A stretch of DNA of 64,000 bases from Flavobacterium antarcticum DSM 19726 (GCF_000419685.1 NZ_ATTM01000001.1:248001-312000), one strand, 5' to 3'. Shown: positions 51,753 to 61,820, counted from the stretch's first letter. A program made the numbers and translations. The notes: generated from the letters alone by a model not told the origin.

Positions 51753-52567
51753 AAAACTAAAGGTTGCATTCTAAATTCATTTTCTTCATCAGAAACAATT
51801 CCCAACGCTTCATAAACATAGCCAAAAGTTGAAAGCAATTCGGGTCTTCCATTTACAATTGCTACATTGTGTTCAAAGTGTGCACTTGGTTTTCTATCAG
51901 CCGTAACAATCGTCCAACCGTCTTTTAACGTTTTGATATTTCTCGTTCCAAGATTAATCATCGGTTCAATTGCGACAACCATTCCTTCAACGAATAATTT
52001 TCCACGTCCTTTTTTACCATAATTTGGCATTTCTGGATCTTCGTGCATTTTGCGTCCTAATCCGTGTCCAACTAATTCGCGAACAACCGTATATTTATGT
52101 GCTTCACAATACGTTTGAATCGCATTTCCAACATCTTCCACACGATTTCCTATCTTCAATTCCCGAATTCCAACGTATAAAGATTCCTTCGTAACTTGAA
52201 GTAGTTTTTTAGTTTCGGGAGCCACTTCGCCAATTTCAAAAGTATAAGCGTGGTCGCCATAAAATTCATTCAAAATTGCACCACAATCTACAGATACGAT
52301 GTCGCCATTTTCAATTGGTCGGTTCGTTGGTAAACCGTGAACTACTTGCTCATTCACACTCGTTAAAAGTGTTGATGGACAACCGTAAAGTCCAAGAAAA
52401 CCTGGAGTTCCTCCGTTGTCGCGTATGTATGCTTCTGCTAATTTGTCTAAATGTAAAGTAGTTACGCCTTCTTTGATTTCGGTCGCAATCATTCCTAAAG
52501 TTTTCGAAACTAGTAAAGCGCTTTGACGCATCAACTCAATTTCTTCTCTTGATTTCTGGATAATCAT
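51749..52567 (-). CDS. map: Methionine aminopeptidase, type I
   Basis: A 272-residue metallopeptidase that removes the initiator methionine. Metal ligands in order: the DCGAILNEFYGDHAYTFEIG segment (Asp...Asp), ELVGHGLGRKMHEDPEMPNY (His), IEPMINLG (Glu) and SAHFEHNVAIV (Glu-His). It has the type I length and no insertion. It overlaps no gene. The methionine aminopeptidase start is the ATG at 52567. Confidence 0.97.
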   Translation of the reverse strand: MIIQKSREEIELMRQSALLVSKTLGMIATEIKEGVTTLHLDKLAEAYIRDNGGTPGFLGLYGCPSTLLTSVNEQVVHGLPTNRPIENGDIVSVDCGAILNEFYGDHAYTFEIGEVAPETKKLLQVTKESLYVGIRELKIGNRVEDVGNAIQTYCEAHKYTVVRELVGHGLGRKMHEDPEMPNYGKKGRGKLFVEGMVVAIEPMINLGTRNIKTLKDGWTIVTADRKPSAHFEHNVAIVNGRPELLSTFGYVYEALGIVSDEENEFRMQPLVL

Positions 52568-52720
52568 TTTCTTATTTTTTGATTGTGCAAAAGTAACGAT
52601 TTTTAGCGAAACGAGGTTCGGTACTTTGCACCCATTTTTAGTTCAATAATATTCGGCTTTCGCCAAAAAAAAATGTTTCAACAAAATTGGCTTTTGATGA
52701 AACATTTTGAATTATTATTT

Positions 52721-52821
52721 GCCACGAATTACCCTAATACCCACGGATAATGAACTCTATAATCTTCTTAATGAAACCTCGATTACTATTTTATTAGTGA
52801 AAATTGGCACAATTCGTGGCT
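52721..52821. repeat. Inverted-repeat element, GCCACGAATT family
   Basis: 101 bp with 10-bp perfect terminal inverted repeats (GCCACGAATT), ending 9 bp before the gpmI stop. The words ACACTAAT/CCACGAAT/GTGAAAAT are shared with the element at 44707. Confidence 0.7.
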
Positions 52822-52829
52822 AAAATTAT

Positions 52830-54353
52830 TTAATGTAAAAGCGAATGTCTCGTCATTGCTTTCGGTTTTTCAATACCAATCAATTCTAAAACGGTTGGTG
52901 CAATATCACTCAAAACACCATTGCTAATGAATTTCAAGTCTTTATCTACCAAAATAATTGGAACAGGATTCGTGGTGTGAGCCGTATTTGGTGAACCATC
53001 AGGATTAATCATCGTTTCGCAATTTCCGTGGTCGGCGATTACGATTGTGGTGTAATTATGAGCCAATGCAGTCGTAATTACTTTTTCTACACATTTGTCA
53101 ACCGCTTCACAAGCTTTAATCGCAGCTTCCATAACACCTGTATGACCAACCATATCTCCGTTTGCAAAATTCAAACACACGAAATCAACTTCTTCTTTTT
53201 CTAGTTCAGGAACTAAAGCATTCGTCAAATCATACGCACTCATTTCAGGTTGTAAATCGTAAGTTGCGACTTTTGGCGAAGGACGTAAAATCCGACTTTC
53301 GCCTACAAATTCAGCTTCACGACCTCCCGAAAAGAAAAACGTTACATGTGGATATTTCTCGGTTTCAGCAATACGAATTTGTTTTTTTCCGTGCTTTTCA
53401 AGGACTTCTCCTAAAGTTTCTGTAATATTATCTTTCTCATAAATCACATGCATTCCCTTGTAAGTGTCGTCGTAACTTGTCATCGTCACATAATACAAAT
53501 CATTCAGTTTATGCATATTGAATTCGTGCATGTCGCATTGCGTTAATACTTCTGTCAATTGGCGGCCGCGGTCTGTTCTAAAATTAAAAAATAACACCAC
53601 ATCGCCTTCTTCGATTTTTGCAATTGGATTATTTGCATCATCCGTCATTACAATTGCATGAATAAACTCATCTGTAACATCGTTATCATAACTTTCTTGA
53701 ATACTTTCCACAACATTTTTTGAATGTTTTCCTTTTCCGTTTACCAATAAATCGTAGGCAAGTTTAACGCGTTCCCAACGTCTATCGCGGTCCATTGCAT
53801 AATAACGTCCAATTACAGAAGCTAATTTTGCTTTTTTCGTACTTAAAAAAGTTTCTAAATCGGCAATGAAACCAATTCCTGATTTTGGGTCCACATCACG
53901 ACCGTCTGTAAAAGCGTGAACAAATACTTTTTCCAAACCAAAATCTTCCGCAGCTTCAAGCAAACCTTTTAAATGATTGATGTGCGAATGAACTCCGCCA
54001 TCCGAAACTAATCCTAAAAAGTGAACTTTGCGACTGTTTTTCTTAGCAAATTCAAAAGCGTCCACTAATGTTTTTTCGTTTTTTAACGTGTGATTTTCAA
54101 CAGCTAAATTTATTTTGGCCAAATCTTGGTAGATAATTCTTCCCGCACCTAAATTCATGTGGCCGACTTCAGAATTCCCCATTTGGCCTTCAGGCAAACC
54201 CACATTTAAACCGTCCGTTCGAAGTTGAGCAGAAGGATAATTTTTATATAAACTATCAATAAAAGGTGTTTGGGCATTGTCTATGGCTGAAACTTTAGGA
54301 TCCGGAGATTTCCCCCAACCGTCTAAAATCATTAAAATTACTTTCTTATTCAT
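52830..54353 (-). CDS. gpmI: 2,3-bisphosphoglycerate-independent phosphoglycerate mutase
   Basis: A 507-residue alkaline-phosphatase-fold enzyme of glycolysis converting 3- to 2-phosphoglycerate with manganese. It has VILMILDGWGKSP at the start (metal Asp), QMGNSEVGHMNLGAGR (phosphoserine near residue 62), HAFTDGRDVDPKSG, FNFRTDRGRQL, and IVIADHGNCETM plus NTAHTTNPVP near the C-terminus. Length is typical. Confidence 0.97.
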   Translation of the reverse strand: MNKKVILMILDGWGKSPDPKVSAIDNAQTPFIDSLYKNYPSAQLRTDGLNVGLPEGQMGNSEVGHMNLGAGRIIYQDLAKINLAVENHTLKNEKTLVDAFEFAKKNSRKVHFLGLVSDGGVHSHINHLKGLLEAAEDFGLEKVFVHAFTDGRDVDPKSGIGFIADLETFLSTKKAKLASVIGRYYAMDRDRRWERVKLAYDLLVNGKGKHSKNVVESIQESYDNDVTDEFIHAIVMTDDANNPIAKIEEGDVVLFFNFRTDRGRQLTEVLTQCDMHEFNMHKLNDLYYVTMTSYDDTYKGMHVIYEKDNITETLGEVLEKHGKKQIRIAETEKYPHVTFFFSGGREAEFVGESRILRPSPKVATYDLQPEMSAYDLTNALVPELEKEEVDFVCLNFANGDMVGHTGVMEAAIKACEAVDKCVEKVITTALAHNYTTIVIADHGNCETMINPDGSPNTAHTTNPVPIILVDKDLKFISNGVLSDIAPTVLELIGIEKPKAMTRHSLLH

Positions 54354-54446
54354 GGTTGTTGTGTTTTAAACAAATGTAAAAAATCGATTGTTCGGTGTTT
54401 TGTTTTCGGTCACAATTATGACTAAATTTAACGAAGCTATTTTACT

Positions 54447-56858
54447 TTAAAATCTGCTTTTAATAGTATTGTAATCAATGAAATAACGAACGCTAACTGA
54501 AAAAATCGTATTCAAATTACTATCGATAAGGTTTCGGAAATTCGGCCCGATATTTCTGTCAATTAAATTAGTATAATTCATACCGTTATTGCGGTACAAA
54601 ACTGAAATTTCACTTCCCGGTGCAAACCACCAAGAATACGACAAATCAAAATTAAGCGTGTTGTAATTAATATTGGAATCTTGAGAAAACACATTGTTTT
54701 CAACCAATGAGCCATCATTTTTCAAAGATAAATAATTTCTATTTTCAGAAATCGCCCAATAATAACGTGCGGCAAGATTCAATGTCATTTTCGGATTAAT
54801 CGCATATTTAGCCGAAAGTTCGTTAGTTACGGTTTGAATATCGCGATTGGAAAAGTTAATTTCATCATTTGCATCTAAATCCGCAAATCCTTTATCGTTT
54901 TTTAACCGCGTCATGTCTAGCGAATAAGTCATCAGCAGTCGGTCGTTGAATCGGTACCTTGGTTCAATCGTAATTCCGTACATTTTTCGGTCTTTTTCGT
55001 TGAAAAATTTGCCGTAAGGCGTAATGTCAAGGGCAAATTTTCTGTTGTAATTCGTAGACAGGATAAAAGCCGTGTACACATTCTGCGGTATCGTAACGAA
55101 TCGGTCTTCTACACGAGCTTCATAAAAATCATAGACTTTTATTGGGTTCAAATAAAGTTCAAACGCTAAATAATCGTTTTTTAGCGTATTTGCCTTCATG
55201 TCGATGTTAAATTGAGCTTGCTGCAACCGTCCCGAAGTGTTCTGAATTTCGAGATAATTGTTGTAATTGATTCGAAATGTGTTGAATAATTTCGTTGGAT
55301 TTAAAATACGATAACCCAAATTCGCATAGCCTCCATGATAATCGGTTATAAAATTTATTCCCAAATCATTGGGGTCGTATTCTTTCGAAACATAATTTGC
55401 ACCCGCATTGTAACGCCATTTTCCGCCTTTTTTTCCAATGCCAATTGTTGTATTAATTCCATTTTTATCATCGGCATTTCCAAAACGATTGATGTAACTG
55501 TACTTCAAGTCACCCGAAAGATTGTACCGATTATTTGAAGTATTCAAATCATAAACAAACGCAGAAACGTTCGCATCTCTAAAAGTTCCGTTTCGCGTAA
55601 CATTCGTATTGACAAAGGAAACGGACGAGTTTTGATTGAATCTTTGGTCGATAACTAAAACATTATAATTCGTCAAAGGTTCCACTTCTACTTTTGAAGA
55701 TTTTTGTGCAATCTTATCGAATACATTGGCATATGTTCGCTCTGTAATCGCATTTAAAACACCAATTCCCAAACCGCTTTTGGTTCTTCCTGAAACTTTT
55801 ACAGCATTAATTAAGTTGACCGATGTTGGATTTTTAATTTCAATATTGGCATCTTCCGAAGTGGCGTAAGTAGACGGACTTCCACCAATTCTCCTTGAAT
55901 AAAGCAATCCACCTTTATTAAATAAGTCGGTTCCTTCTGTGAAAAAAGGCCGGTTTTCATTGAATTGTTGTTCGAAAGGTCCGAGATTTAATTCGACGTT
56001 ATCGTAAACGGTTTGACCAAAATCAGGAACCAAAATCGCATCTAAAGTAAAGGAATCGTTAATCCCGTATTTGATATCCATTCCTGCTTTAAAAGTGTGA
56101 CTTGAAGTTGTAGCATTGTTTTCGTAATAATACGAAGAATACGGAATAAAAAACAGTCGAGTAGGGGTTTCAATATTTTCAATTCCTTCTAATTGTCCGG
56201 TTTGTGGTAATAAAGCACCCACTTCTAAATTTATGGGATTCCAAGAATATTTCTGACGGTCGCGCTTAATTTCCCGGTAAAAGTTAATTCCCCACGTTTG
56301 AATTTTCTCTTTTGAAAAACGCAAGGCTGCATACGGAATTCGCATTTCAACAATCCATCCTTCGTCTGTTATGGAAACATCGCTGGCCCAAATTCCATCC
56401 CAACTGTAATCTTCATTTCCTTCCGTGGCAATGCAATCCATCTGAACGCCTGCCGCACTTACAAGAAATCGGAAATCTTGTTGACCGTCGTTATAACCAT
56501 TAATGAAAACACCAAAATGGTCGGCGGTTCCAAAATTATCTCTTTGTGTAATCTCTTTTAAAATCTTGTCGGGTTGGTTGTCTTTTAAAACCGCACTGAT
56601 GTAAATCGCTTCGTTATCATAAAGCACACGAACAGTGGTTTCTTTTTCAGCTGAAATTGCGATGCCATTGTCGGGTTCAAACATTACAAAATTGGTCGCT
56701 GCAGATACAGTTTGCCATGCAGATTCATCTAATTTTCCGTCTATCGAAATTTTCTCATTTATGGAATGTGTTTGTAACGTTTTTTTTTGTGAATATCCTG
56801 AATAAGAAAGAATTATAAAGAAAATACTTATCGATAAATGGTGTTTTGGCATAATCAT
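54447..56858 (-). CDS. DUF5916 outer-membrane protein with a CBM9-like N-terminus
   Basis: An 803-residue exported protein. After a signal peptide (about residues 1-23), the N-terminal ~200 residues are a carbohydrate-binding family 9-like domain (KISIDGKLDESAWQTVSAA, FVMFEPDNG, DHFGVFINGYNDGQ, GWIVEMRIPYAALRF). The rest is DUF5916, ending as a beta barrel with alternating aromatic strands and a final SVRYFIDYNTIKSRF. The FFTEGTDLFNKGGLLYSRRIG segment is a family hallmark. The substrate is unknown; a transport or binding role at the surface is only inference. Confidence 0.9.
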   Translation of the reverse strand: MIMPKHHLSISIFFIILSYSGYSQKKTLQTHSINEKISIDGKLDESAWQTVSAATNFVMFEPDNGIAISAEKETTVRVLYDNEAIYISAVLKDNQPDKILKEITQRDNFGTADHFGVFINGYNDGQQDFRFLVSAAGVQMDCIATEGNEDYSWDGIWASDVSITDEGWIVEMRIPYAALRFSKEKIQTWGINFYREIKRDRQKYSWNPINLEVGALLPQTGQLEGIENIETPTRLFFIPYSSYYYENNATTSSHTFKAGMDIKYGINDSFTLDAILVPDFGQTVYDNVELNLGPFEQQFNENRPFFTEGTDLFNKGGLLYSRRIGGSPSTYATSEDANIEIKNPTSVNLINAVKVSGRTKSGLGIGVLNAITERTYANVFDKIAQKSSKVEVEPLTNYNVLVIDQRFNQNSSVSFVNTNVTRNGTFRDANVSAFVYDLNTSNNRYNLSGDLKYSYINRFGNADDKNGINTTIGIGKKGGKWRYNAGANYVSKEYDPNDLGINFITDYHGGYANLGYRILNPTKLFNTFRINYNNYLEIQNTSGRLQQAQFNIDMKANTLKNDYLAFELYLNPIKVYDFYEARVEDRFVTIPQNVYTAFILSTNYNRKFALDITPYGKFFNEKDRKMYGITIEPRYRFNDRLLMTYSLDMTRLKNDKGFADLDANDEINFSNRDIQTVTNELSAKYAINPKMTLNLAARYYWAISENRNYLSLKNDGSLVENNVFSQDSNINYNTLNFDLSYSWWFAPGSEISVLYRNNGMNYTNLIDRNIGPNFRNLIDSNLNTIFSVSVRYFIDYNTIKSRF

Positions 56859-57042
56859 TGTATTATACCTACAAAGCTAATCATTTCACAATTATTTTTA
56901 GCGAATCACAATTAAATTTTACAATCATCGTTTAAAGTCTTGTAAAAGTTGTGATATTATAATACGGATTATGCTTCAAATGTTTAGAAAATAACATTTT
57001 TGTTAAAGTTTTTCATAAGACTATTTTTCTCGACAATTTTTA

Positions 57043-57050
57043 TATTTTTG
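57043..57050 (+). promoter_or_regulatory. -7 element TATTTTTG for the L,D-transpeptidase gene
   Basis: It matches TAnnTTTG, 36 bases before the ATG at 57086. Confidence 0.5.
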
Positions 57051-57085
57051 CCTCGTTCATTACTAATGTATAAAAAACACTATCA

Positions 57086-57817
57086 ATGATTTATAAAATT
57101 TTTCCCTTCTTTTTCTTATTGTTCGCAAGTTTTAGTTCTAACCCCGAAGTTGCTTCGGATAACACAAAAGTTAACCTACAATCGACAAAAATTCTTGCAG
57201 CAAACGTTACCATTTCGGCGGAAGCCAAAGCCTTAAATTTATACAATTCATTAGATGCAAACGAACTTTCATTGCCAAAAGTGGAGAGTTTTACTAAAGC
57301 ATTAAAAGGATTCTATGATTTGCAAGCGAAAGGTAAAATTCAAAAAAACATATTGACTTTAATTGATTTTAGTTTGTCATCAAATGCAAAACGTCTTTGG
57401 ATTATTGATTTAAGCACAAAAACAGTTCTTTATAATTCTCTTGTAGCACACGGTAGAAATACGGGCAATGAGTTTGCAAATTCTTTTTCAAACGAAGGAG
57501 AATCGTACAAAAGCAGTCTAGGATTTTATGCTACTGGTGAAGTTTACCAAGGAAAACACGGCCTTTCATTACGTTTAGACGGTTTAGAGCGTGGAGTGAA
57601 TGACAACGCTAGAGCTCGTGCGGTTGTAATGCATGGTGCTGATTATGTAGCAGATTCATTTATCAAAAACCACAGTCGTTTAGGTCGTAGTTTGGGTTGC
57701 CCAGCGATACCGATGAATATGACTAAAGAGATTATCAATACAATAAAAGACAAATCATGTTTATATATCTACCATCCTTCATTAGACAAAAAGGAAGATG
57801 TAAAACACTTGTCTTAA
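57086..57817 (+). CDS. Murein L,D-transpeptidase catalytic-domain protein
   Basis: A 243-residue exported protein with a signal peptide (about 1-18), then a helical linker, and an L,D-transpeptidase-type catalytic domain of the YkuD-related family: NSLVAHGRNTGNEFANSF, VVMHGADYVAD and the catalytic cysteine in LGRSLGCPAIPM. It would act on peptidoglycan crosslinks in the periplasm. The HG and SxGCP motifs are both intact. The GNAT gene on the other strand starts 4 bp after its stop. Confidence 0.9.
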   Translation: MIYKIFPFFFLLFASFSSNPEVASDNTKVNLQSTKILAANVTISAEAKALNLYNSLDANELSLPKVESFTKALKGFYDLQAKGKIQKNILTLIDFSLSSNAKRLWIIDLSTKTVLYNSLVAHGRNTGNEFANSFSNEGESYKSSLGFYATGEVYQGKHGLSLRLDGLERGVNDNARARAVVMHGADYVADSFIKNHSRLGRSLGCPAIPMNMTKEIINTIKDKSCLYIYHPSLDKKEDVKHLS

Positions 57818-57821
57818 TACT

Positions 57822-58259
57822 TTAAATGAAACGGTACATCAGATAATGAGTACCAACAGTTTCAATTTCAAATGCGGTTCCGTTAATGTGAAAATTTAGT
57901 TTTTCATAAAACGGAACCGCATTTTTTCTTGCATTAAACCAAATCAATTCCATTTGGTTTTCTTGTGCCAAATTGATAACGCCTTGCATTAGCTTCTCGC
58001 CAATTCCTTTTTTTTGAAATTCATCCAAAATCGCCATTCCGCGAACTTGTATTTGCTTATTTGTTTGCCAATTTGGATTCGCTTTTTCAAAAACGGAAAC
58101 AATTCCAACGAGCTTTTCATCCTCGAAATATCCAAAATGCGTTGTTGTTGGTAAATTATCGCCTTCAAAACGGCAACTTTCCACCGGTTGATTAGGTCTT
58201 AAAACAGGATTTCTGACGCTAAAAGTAGTTTCTGCAGTAATTTTTTTGATGTTTGGCAT
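57822..58259 (-). CDS. GNAT-family N-acetyltransferase
   Basis: A 145-residue acetyltransferase. Acetyl-CoA signature FQKKGIGEKLMQGVINLAQ near residue 86, preceded by MAILDEF. The strand WFNARKNAVPFYEKLNF near 116 is the usual GNAT ending. Substrate unknown. Convergent with the L,D-transpeptidase gene, 4 bp apart. Confidence 0.87.
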   Translation of the reverse strand: MPNIKKITAETTFSVRNPVLRPNQPVESCRFEGDNLPTTTHFGYFEDEKLVGIVSVFEKANPNWQTNKQIQVRGMAILDEFQKKGIGEKLMQGVINLAQENQMELIWFNARKNAVPFYEKLNFHINGTAFEIETVGTHYLMYRFI

Positions 58260-58352
58260 ATTTTTTTAAGCATATAACTTTTTAAAGGTAAATTAATTAG
58301 CAACTCGAAAACGCTATTTCTATAAATGTTTAAATTTTTTTTGAGAAAAAAG

Positions 58353-58385
58353 TTTGCAATAAAGTAATTTTATTACTTATATTTG
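58353..58385 (+). promoter_or_regulatory. Promoter of tRNA-Gly(TCC)
   Basis: TTTG at 58353-58356 and TATATTTG at 58378-58385, with a 21-bp spacer. Confidence 0.8.
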
Positions 58386-58397
58386 CACCGTTGATAA

Positions 58398-58470
<73 letters not shown>

Positions 58471-58472
58471 CC

Positions 58473-58505
58473 AAAAGTCTCAAAGTAATTTGAGACTTTT
58501 TTTTT
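58473..58505 (+). terminator. Terminator of tRNA-Gly(TCC)
   Basis: A 12-bp perfect stem (AAAAGTCTCAAA) with a GTAA loop, ending in nine T. Confidence 0.92.
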
Positions 58506-58506
58506 G

Positions 58507-59226
58507 CTATAAACTCAACGTTCCGAGCGTACTTAAATCACTTCCTGATTCCACTTCTTCTGCCGATTGATTTTGTCTAAAAATTCGAGCATTTAAATTT
58601 CCTTTTAAAGTAATCGTGTTTCCTTTTACGTCAAGCCAACTTCCTTCTCGCAATCCTAAAACAGGAACGGTATTAAAAGCGTGGTATTCTTTAATTCGGG
58701 TTTCACGCGTTTCACCCATGTGTTTTGATTGGTGGTCCGGATCTAAATAATGTGGATTTAAATTAAAAGACAACATTCCCAAGGTGCGAAAACTTGGTGG
58801 ATAAATAATCGGCATGTCGTTTGTCGTTTGCATCGTCAATCCAGTAATATTACTTCCAGCACTTGTTCCTAAATACGGCGTTCCTTTTTTAAGCGTTTCG
58901 GCTAAAACATCCATTACTTGAAACTTGTACAATTGTGCTACCAGTAAAAACGTATTTCCACCGCCAGTAAATATTCCATCTGCTTCTGAAACGGCTTTCT
59001 TATAATCTTCAAATTCGTGTATTCCTTTGACGTCAATATTGATTGTCGCGAACGTTTCTTTTACTTTAGCAGTATAGTCTTCATGTGAAATTCCGCCAGG
59101 TCGCGCAAAGGGAATAAATAAGAGACTACTGCAACTTGCAAAGTGAATTTTTAATTCCGGTAAGATATATTCTAGATAATTGCCACCGTGTAGTGTGGAA
59201 GTACTTGCTATAATTAAATTTTTCAT
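58507..59226 (-). CDS. pepE: Dipeptidase E (S51 family)
   Basis: A 239-residue serine peptidase cleaving N-terminal Asp dipeptides. The nucleophile is Ser122 in YLGTSAGSNITG. TGGGNTFLL near 88 and the LNPHYLDPDHQ segment near 155 are standard. It lies behind the tRNA-Gly terminator on the other strand. Confidence 0.93.
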   Translation of the reverse strand: MKNLIIASTSTLHGGNYLEYILPELKIHFASCSSLLFIPFARPGGISHEDYTAKVKETFATINIDVKGIHEFEDYKKAVSEADGIFTGGGNTFLLVAQLYKFQVMDVLAETLKKGTPYLGTSAGSNITGLTMQTTNDMPIIYPPSFRTLGMLSFNLNPHYLDPDHQSKHMGETRETRIKEYHAFNTVPVLGLREGSWLDVKGNTITLKGNLNARIFRQNQSAEEVESGSDLSTLGTLSL

Positions 59227-59387
59227 ATCAATAATTTGAGTTTAAAGGTAAAAATCTTCTGTAAATGTTTCAAATGGAATCATTAAAATTTTTAAATTAG
59301 TGGTGAATTCCACTTTTGACCTCGATATTTGAAATTGATTTATAATTTTTAACTAGCTTTACTATGTCAATAAAATAATAAATCATA

Positions 59388-59495
59388 ATGGGCAAAGTTT
59401 CCACCTTAACAGCATTTGTAGCATTAGTTTCAATTGCTGTCGTATTTTTTTTAGTGGTGTTTTATTTAGCTGGTCGTTTTTTTAAAAGGAAATAG
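59388..59495 (+). CDS. Possible 35-residue membrane peptide
   Basis: An ATG frame encodes MGKVSTLTAFVALVSIAVVF, then a hydrophobic run FLVVFYLAGRFF and a basic end KRK. It has one membrane helix with a polar N-terminus and basic C-terminus, in a gap between pepE and the secreted paralogue operon. Length is below most annotation cutoffs. Confidence 0.45.
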   Translation: MGKVSTLTAFVALVSIAVVFFLVVFYLAGRFFKRK

Positions 59496-59625
59496 GCCAA
59501 TAATTCAATGTTTGTAATAAACTGCGTTTGTTTTAATTAACAAATATTTACAATCGCATTAGGACTTAATTTGGAAGTCTTCCCAATACATTTACAATCT
59601 ATTCAACAACTGTAAATTAAACTAT

Positions 59626-60375
59626 TTGGGAACGAAAATTACTTTACCACTTTTAATCTTCTTTTTTACTACAATTGGAATTGCACAAAACAGAAAGCAA
59701 ATTCAAGGTAGAATTAGTGTTCCCAATGCACGACCTTCCAATGTTTTGATTTTAAATTTGAATACGGAACAAGAAGTGAAAAGTGACGGCAACGGATTAT
59801 TTACAATCCTTGCGCAACCTGAAGATGTGTTGATTTTTTCTAATGATCATTTGGATTACATGCGAAAACTCGTCGAAGTTTCTGATTTTCAGCAATCAAA
59901 AATCACGGTCGAAATGACTTCTAAGCTAACTGTTTTAAAAGAAGTAGAAATTAAAACCTATAACGCTGTCAATTTAGGAATTCTGCAGAAACCAGCCAAA
60001 AGCTACACCACAATGGAACGTCGTTTAAAGACAGCTGGCGATTTTAAACCCATCCATTTATTAGGATTGTTAGGTGGTTCCATTGAGGTAGATCCAATAC
60101 TCAATGCAATCAATGGCAAGACGAAACGCTTGAAGAAAGAAATTATCTTAGAGAAAAACCGCAAGCGATTAGAGGAATTTCAGGATTTTTTTCCAAAAGA
60201 GGAACTGATTTCACAAATCAAAATTGATCCCGATCAAGTAACTGAGTTCACGTATTTCATATTGGACGAAGAAGAATTCAAAACCATTTTAGAGAATCGA
60301 GAGAAAAGTAAAATGACGTTTTATTTGATTCAGAAACACAGTCAATTTAAAAGTAAGCAAAATGAAAACGACTAG
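59626..60375 (+). CDS. Secreted carboxypeptidase-regulatory-like protein, paralogue 1
   Basis: A 249-residue protein starting at a TTG: no ATG or GTG lies upstream in frame, and the TTG gives a good signal peptide (about 1-20, ending IAQ). A carboxypeptidase-D regulatory-like beta sandwich follows (about 24-115): QGRISVPNARPSNVLILNLN, DGNGLFTILAQPEDVLIFS, then HLDYMRKLVEVSDFQ and IKTYNAVNLGILQKPAKSY. The second half (130-249) is charged and helical. It overlaps the next gene by 14 bp. Confidence 0.75.
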   Translation: MGTKITLPLLIFFFTTIGIAQNRKQIQGRISVPNARPSNVLILNLNTEQEVKSDGNGLFTILAQPEDVLIFSNDHLDYMRKLVEVSDFQQSKITVEMTSKLTVLKEVEIKTYNAVNLGILQKPAKSYTTMERRLKTAGDFKPIHLLGLLGGSIEVDPILNAINGKTKRLKKEIILEKNRKRLEEFQDFFPKEELISQIKIDPDQVTEFTYFILDEEEFKTILENREKSKMTFYLIQKHSQFKSKQNEND

Positions 60376-61072
60376 TATTTTATTCTTTCTCTTCATTAAT
60401 ACATTTGTATTTGCACAGAAAAGTGTCAAGATAAAAGGGACAATTCGGGTGGCTGATGCCAAAGCGAGTGGAGTTCACGTCATCAATTTAAATACCGAAG
60501 AAGAAGTTATTTCTGATGAAAATGGTGGGTTTTTAATCGAAGTTCATCCGGACGATTTATTATTATTTAGTGCGGATCATTTGGATTATATGCGTAAAAT
60601 TATAGAGGAAGATGAGTTTGCTTCTGGCAAAATTTCCGTTGAAATGACTTCAAAAAGTACGGTATTAGAAGAAGTTGAAATTGTAAACTACAGCAGAATT
60701 AATGCAGTAGATTTGGGTATTTTATCAAAACCTGCTAAAAAATATACAGTTGCACAACGTCGGATGTACGCGTCATCAAGCTCGCCAGTTGACGGCTTAC
60801 TAAATTTAATTTCCGGACGAAAGGCGGTATTAGAAGATGGAATCGCAATTGAAAAAAGAGAGTTTGCATTAACCGCTTTGGATGGACGTTATCCAGAAAA
60901 ATTTTACACAGAAACACTTAAAATTCCAGTCGAAGAAATTGGAGGATTCCATTATTTTGCCGTGGAAGATTTTAAATTAAAAGAAGCGTTAAAGGGAACT
61001 AATTCTTTTCTTGTCACATTTATAATGATTAAATTGGCTTCAGACTATAAAGCAATTCGGGATGCGAAGTAA
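60362..61072 (+). CDS. Secreted carboxypeptidase-regulatory-like protein, paralogue 2
   Basis: A 236-residue protein. Signal peptide 1-19 (FVFAQ), then the same regulatory-like domain: IKGTIRVADAKASGVHVINL, DENGGFLIEVHPDDLLLFSA, HLDYMRKIIEEDEF, and AVDLGILSKPAKKYTVAQRR. The C-terminal half is diverged. It starts inside the end of paralogue 1 and ends in an 11-bp overlap with paralogue 3. Confidence 0.8.
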   Translation: MKTTSILFFLFINTFVFAQKSVKIKGTIRVADAKASGVHVINLNTEEEVISDENGGFLIEVHPDDLLLFSADHLDYMRKIIEEDEFASGKISVEMTSKSTVLEEVEIVNYSRINAVDLGILSKPAKKYTVAQRRMYASSSSPVDGLLNLISGRKAVLEDGIAIEKREFALTALDGRYPEKFYTETLKIPVEEIGGFHYFAVEDFKLKEALKGTNSFLVTFIMIKLASDYKAIRDAK

Positions 61073-61820
61073 ATTATTTTTGATCATTCTTCTGTGTTCT
61101 TCAGCAGCTGTTTTTGCACAGAAAGAGAAACTTATTCAGGGTAAAATTAGTGTTAAAGACTCAAAACTAGAAGGAATTCGCGTCATTAATTTGGTCAACG
61201 AAAAAGAAGCGATTACGGATGAAGCAGGTAATTTTTCAATTTTAGCAAAGCCCGATGATTTACTCGTTTTTTCTGCAGAATTTTTAGATTACATGCGAAT
61301 GATTGTGGAAGAATCGGACTACAATAAAGGCAGTATTGAAATTAAGATGACTTCTAAAGTCTTGCAACTTGATGAAGTTCAAATTTATGAAAATGCGAGG
61401 ATCAATGCTGTTGCTTTAGGAATTTTATCAAGTCCGGCGAAAGTATATACACCGGCAGAACGACGACTTCGAACAGCAACTGAACTCGATGCGTCTTTAA
61501 ATGTTGGAACCATGGCTGGCGGTTCGATAGGTTTAGATCCATTAATGAATTGGATTTCGGGTCGAACTGCAATGTTGAAAAGAGCATTGAAAGCGGAAGA
61601 AAAAGAAATCCTTCTTGAAAAATTAGAATTTAATTATACCGACGCCTTTTTTACAGAAAAATTAGGGATTGAAACCTTATATTTGGGTACTTTTAAAAAT
61701 TATGCCATTTATGATGCTGTTTTAATCGAAGCTATTACTAGTAAAAACAAACCGCGAATGGAATTTAATTTATACCGAATTGCAACTGAATTTAAAAAAC
61801 GAAATGATTATGAAAAGTAA
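61062..61820 (+). CDS. Secreted carboxypeptidase-regulatory-like protein, paralogue 3
   Basis: A 252-residue protein. Signal peptide ending VFAQ (residue 19). Domain words: IQGKISVKDSKLEGIRVINL, DEAGNFSILAKPDDLLVFSA, FLDYMRMIVEESDYN, and AVALGILSSPAKVYTPAERR. The conserved RRLRTA-type segment occurs in paralogue 1 too. Start and stop overlap neighbours by 11 bp on both sides. Confidence 0.8.
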   Translation: MRSKLFLIILLCSSAAVFAQKEKLIQGKISVKDSKLEGIRVINLVNEKEAITDEAGNFSILAKPDDLLVFSAEFLDYMRMIVEESDYNKGSIEIKMTSKVLQLDEVQIYENARINAVALGILSSPAKVYTPAERRLRTATELDASLNVGTMAGGSIGLDPLMNWISGRTAMLKRALKAEEKEILLEKLEFNYTDAFFTEKLGIETLYLGTFKNYAIYDAVLIEAITSKNKPRMEFNLYRIATEFKKRNDYEK

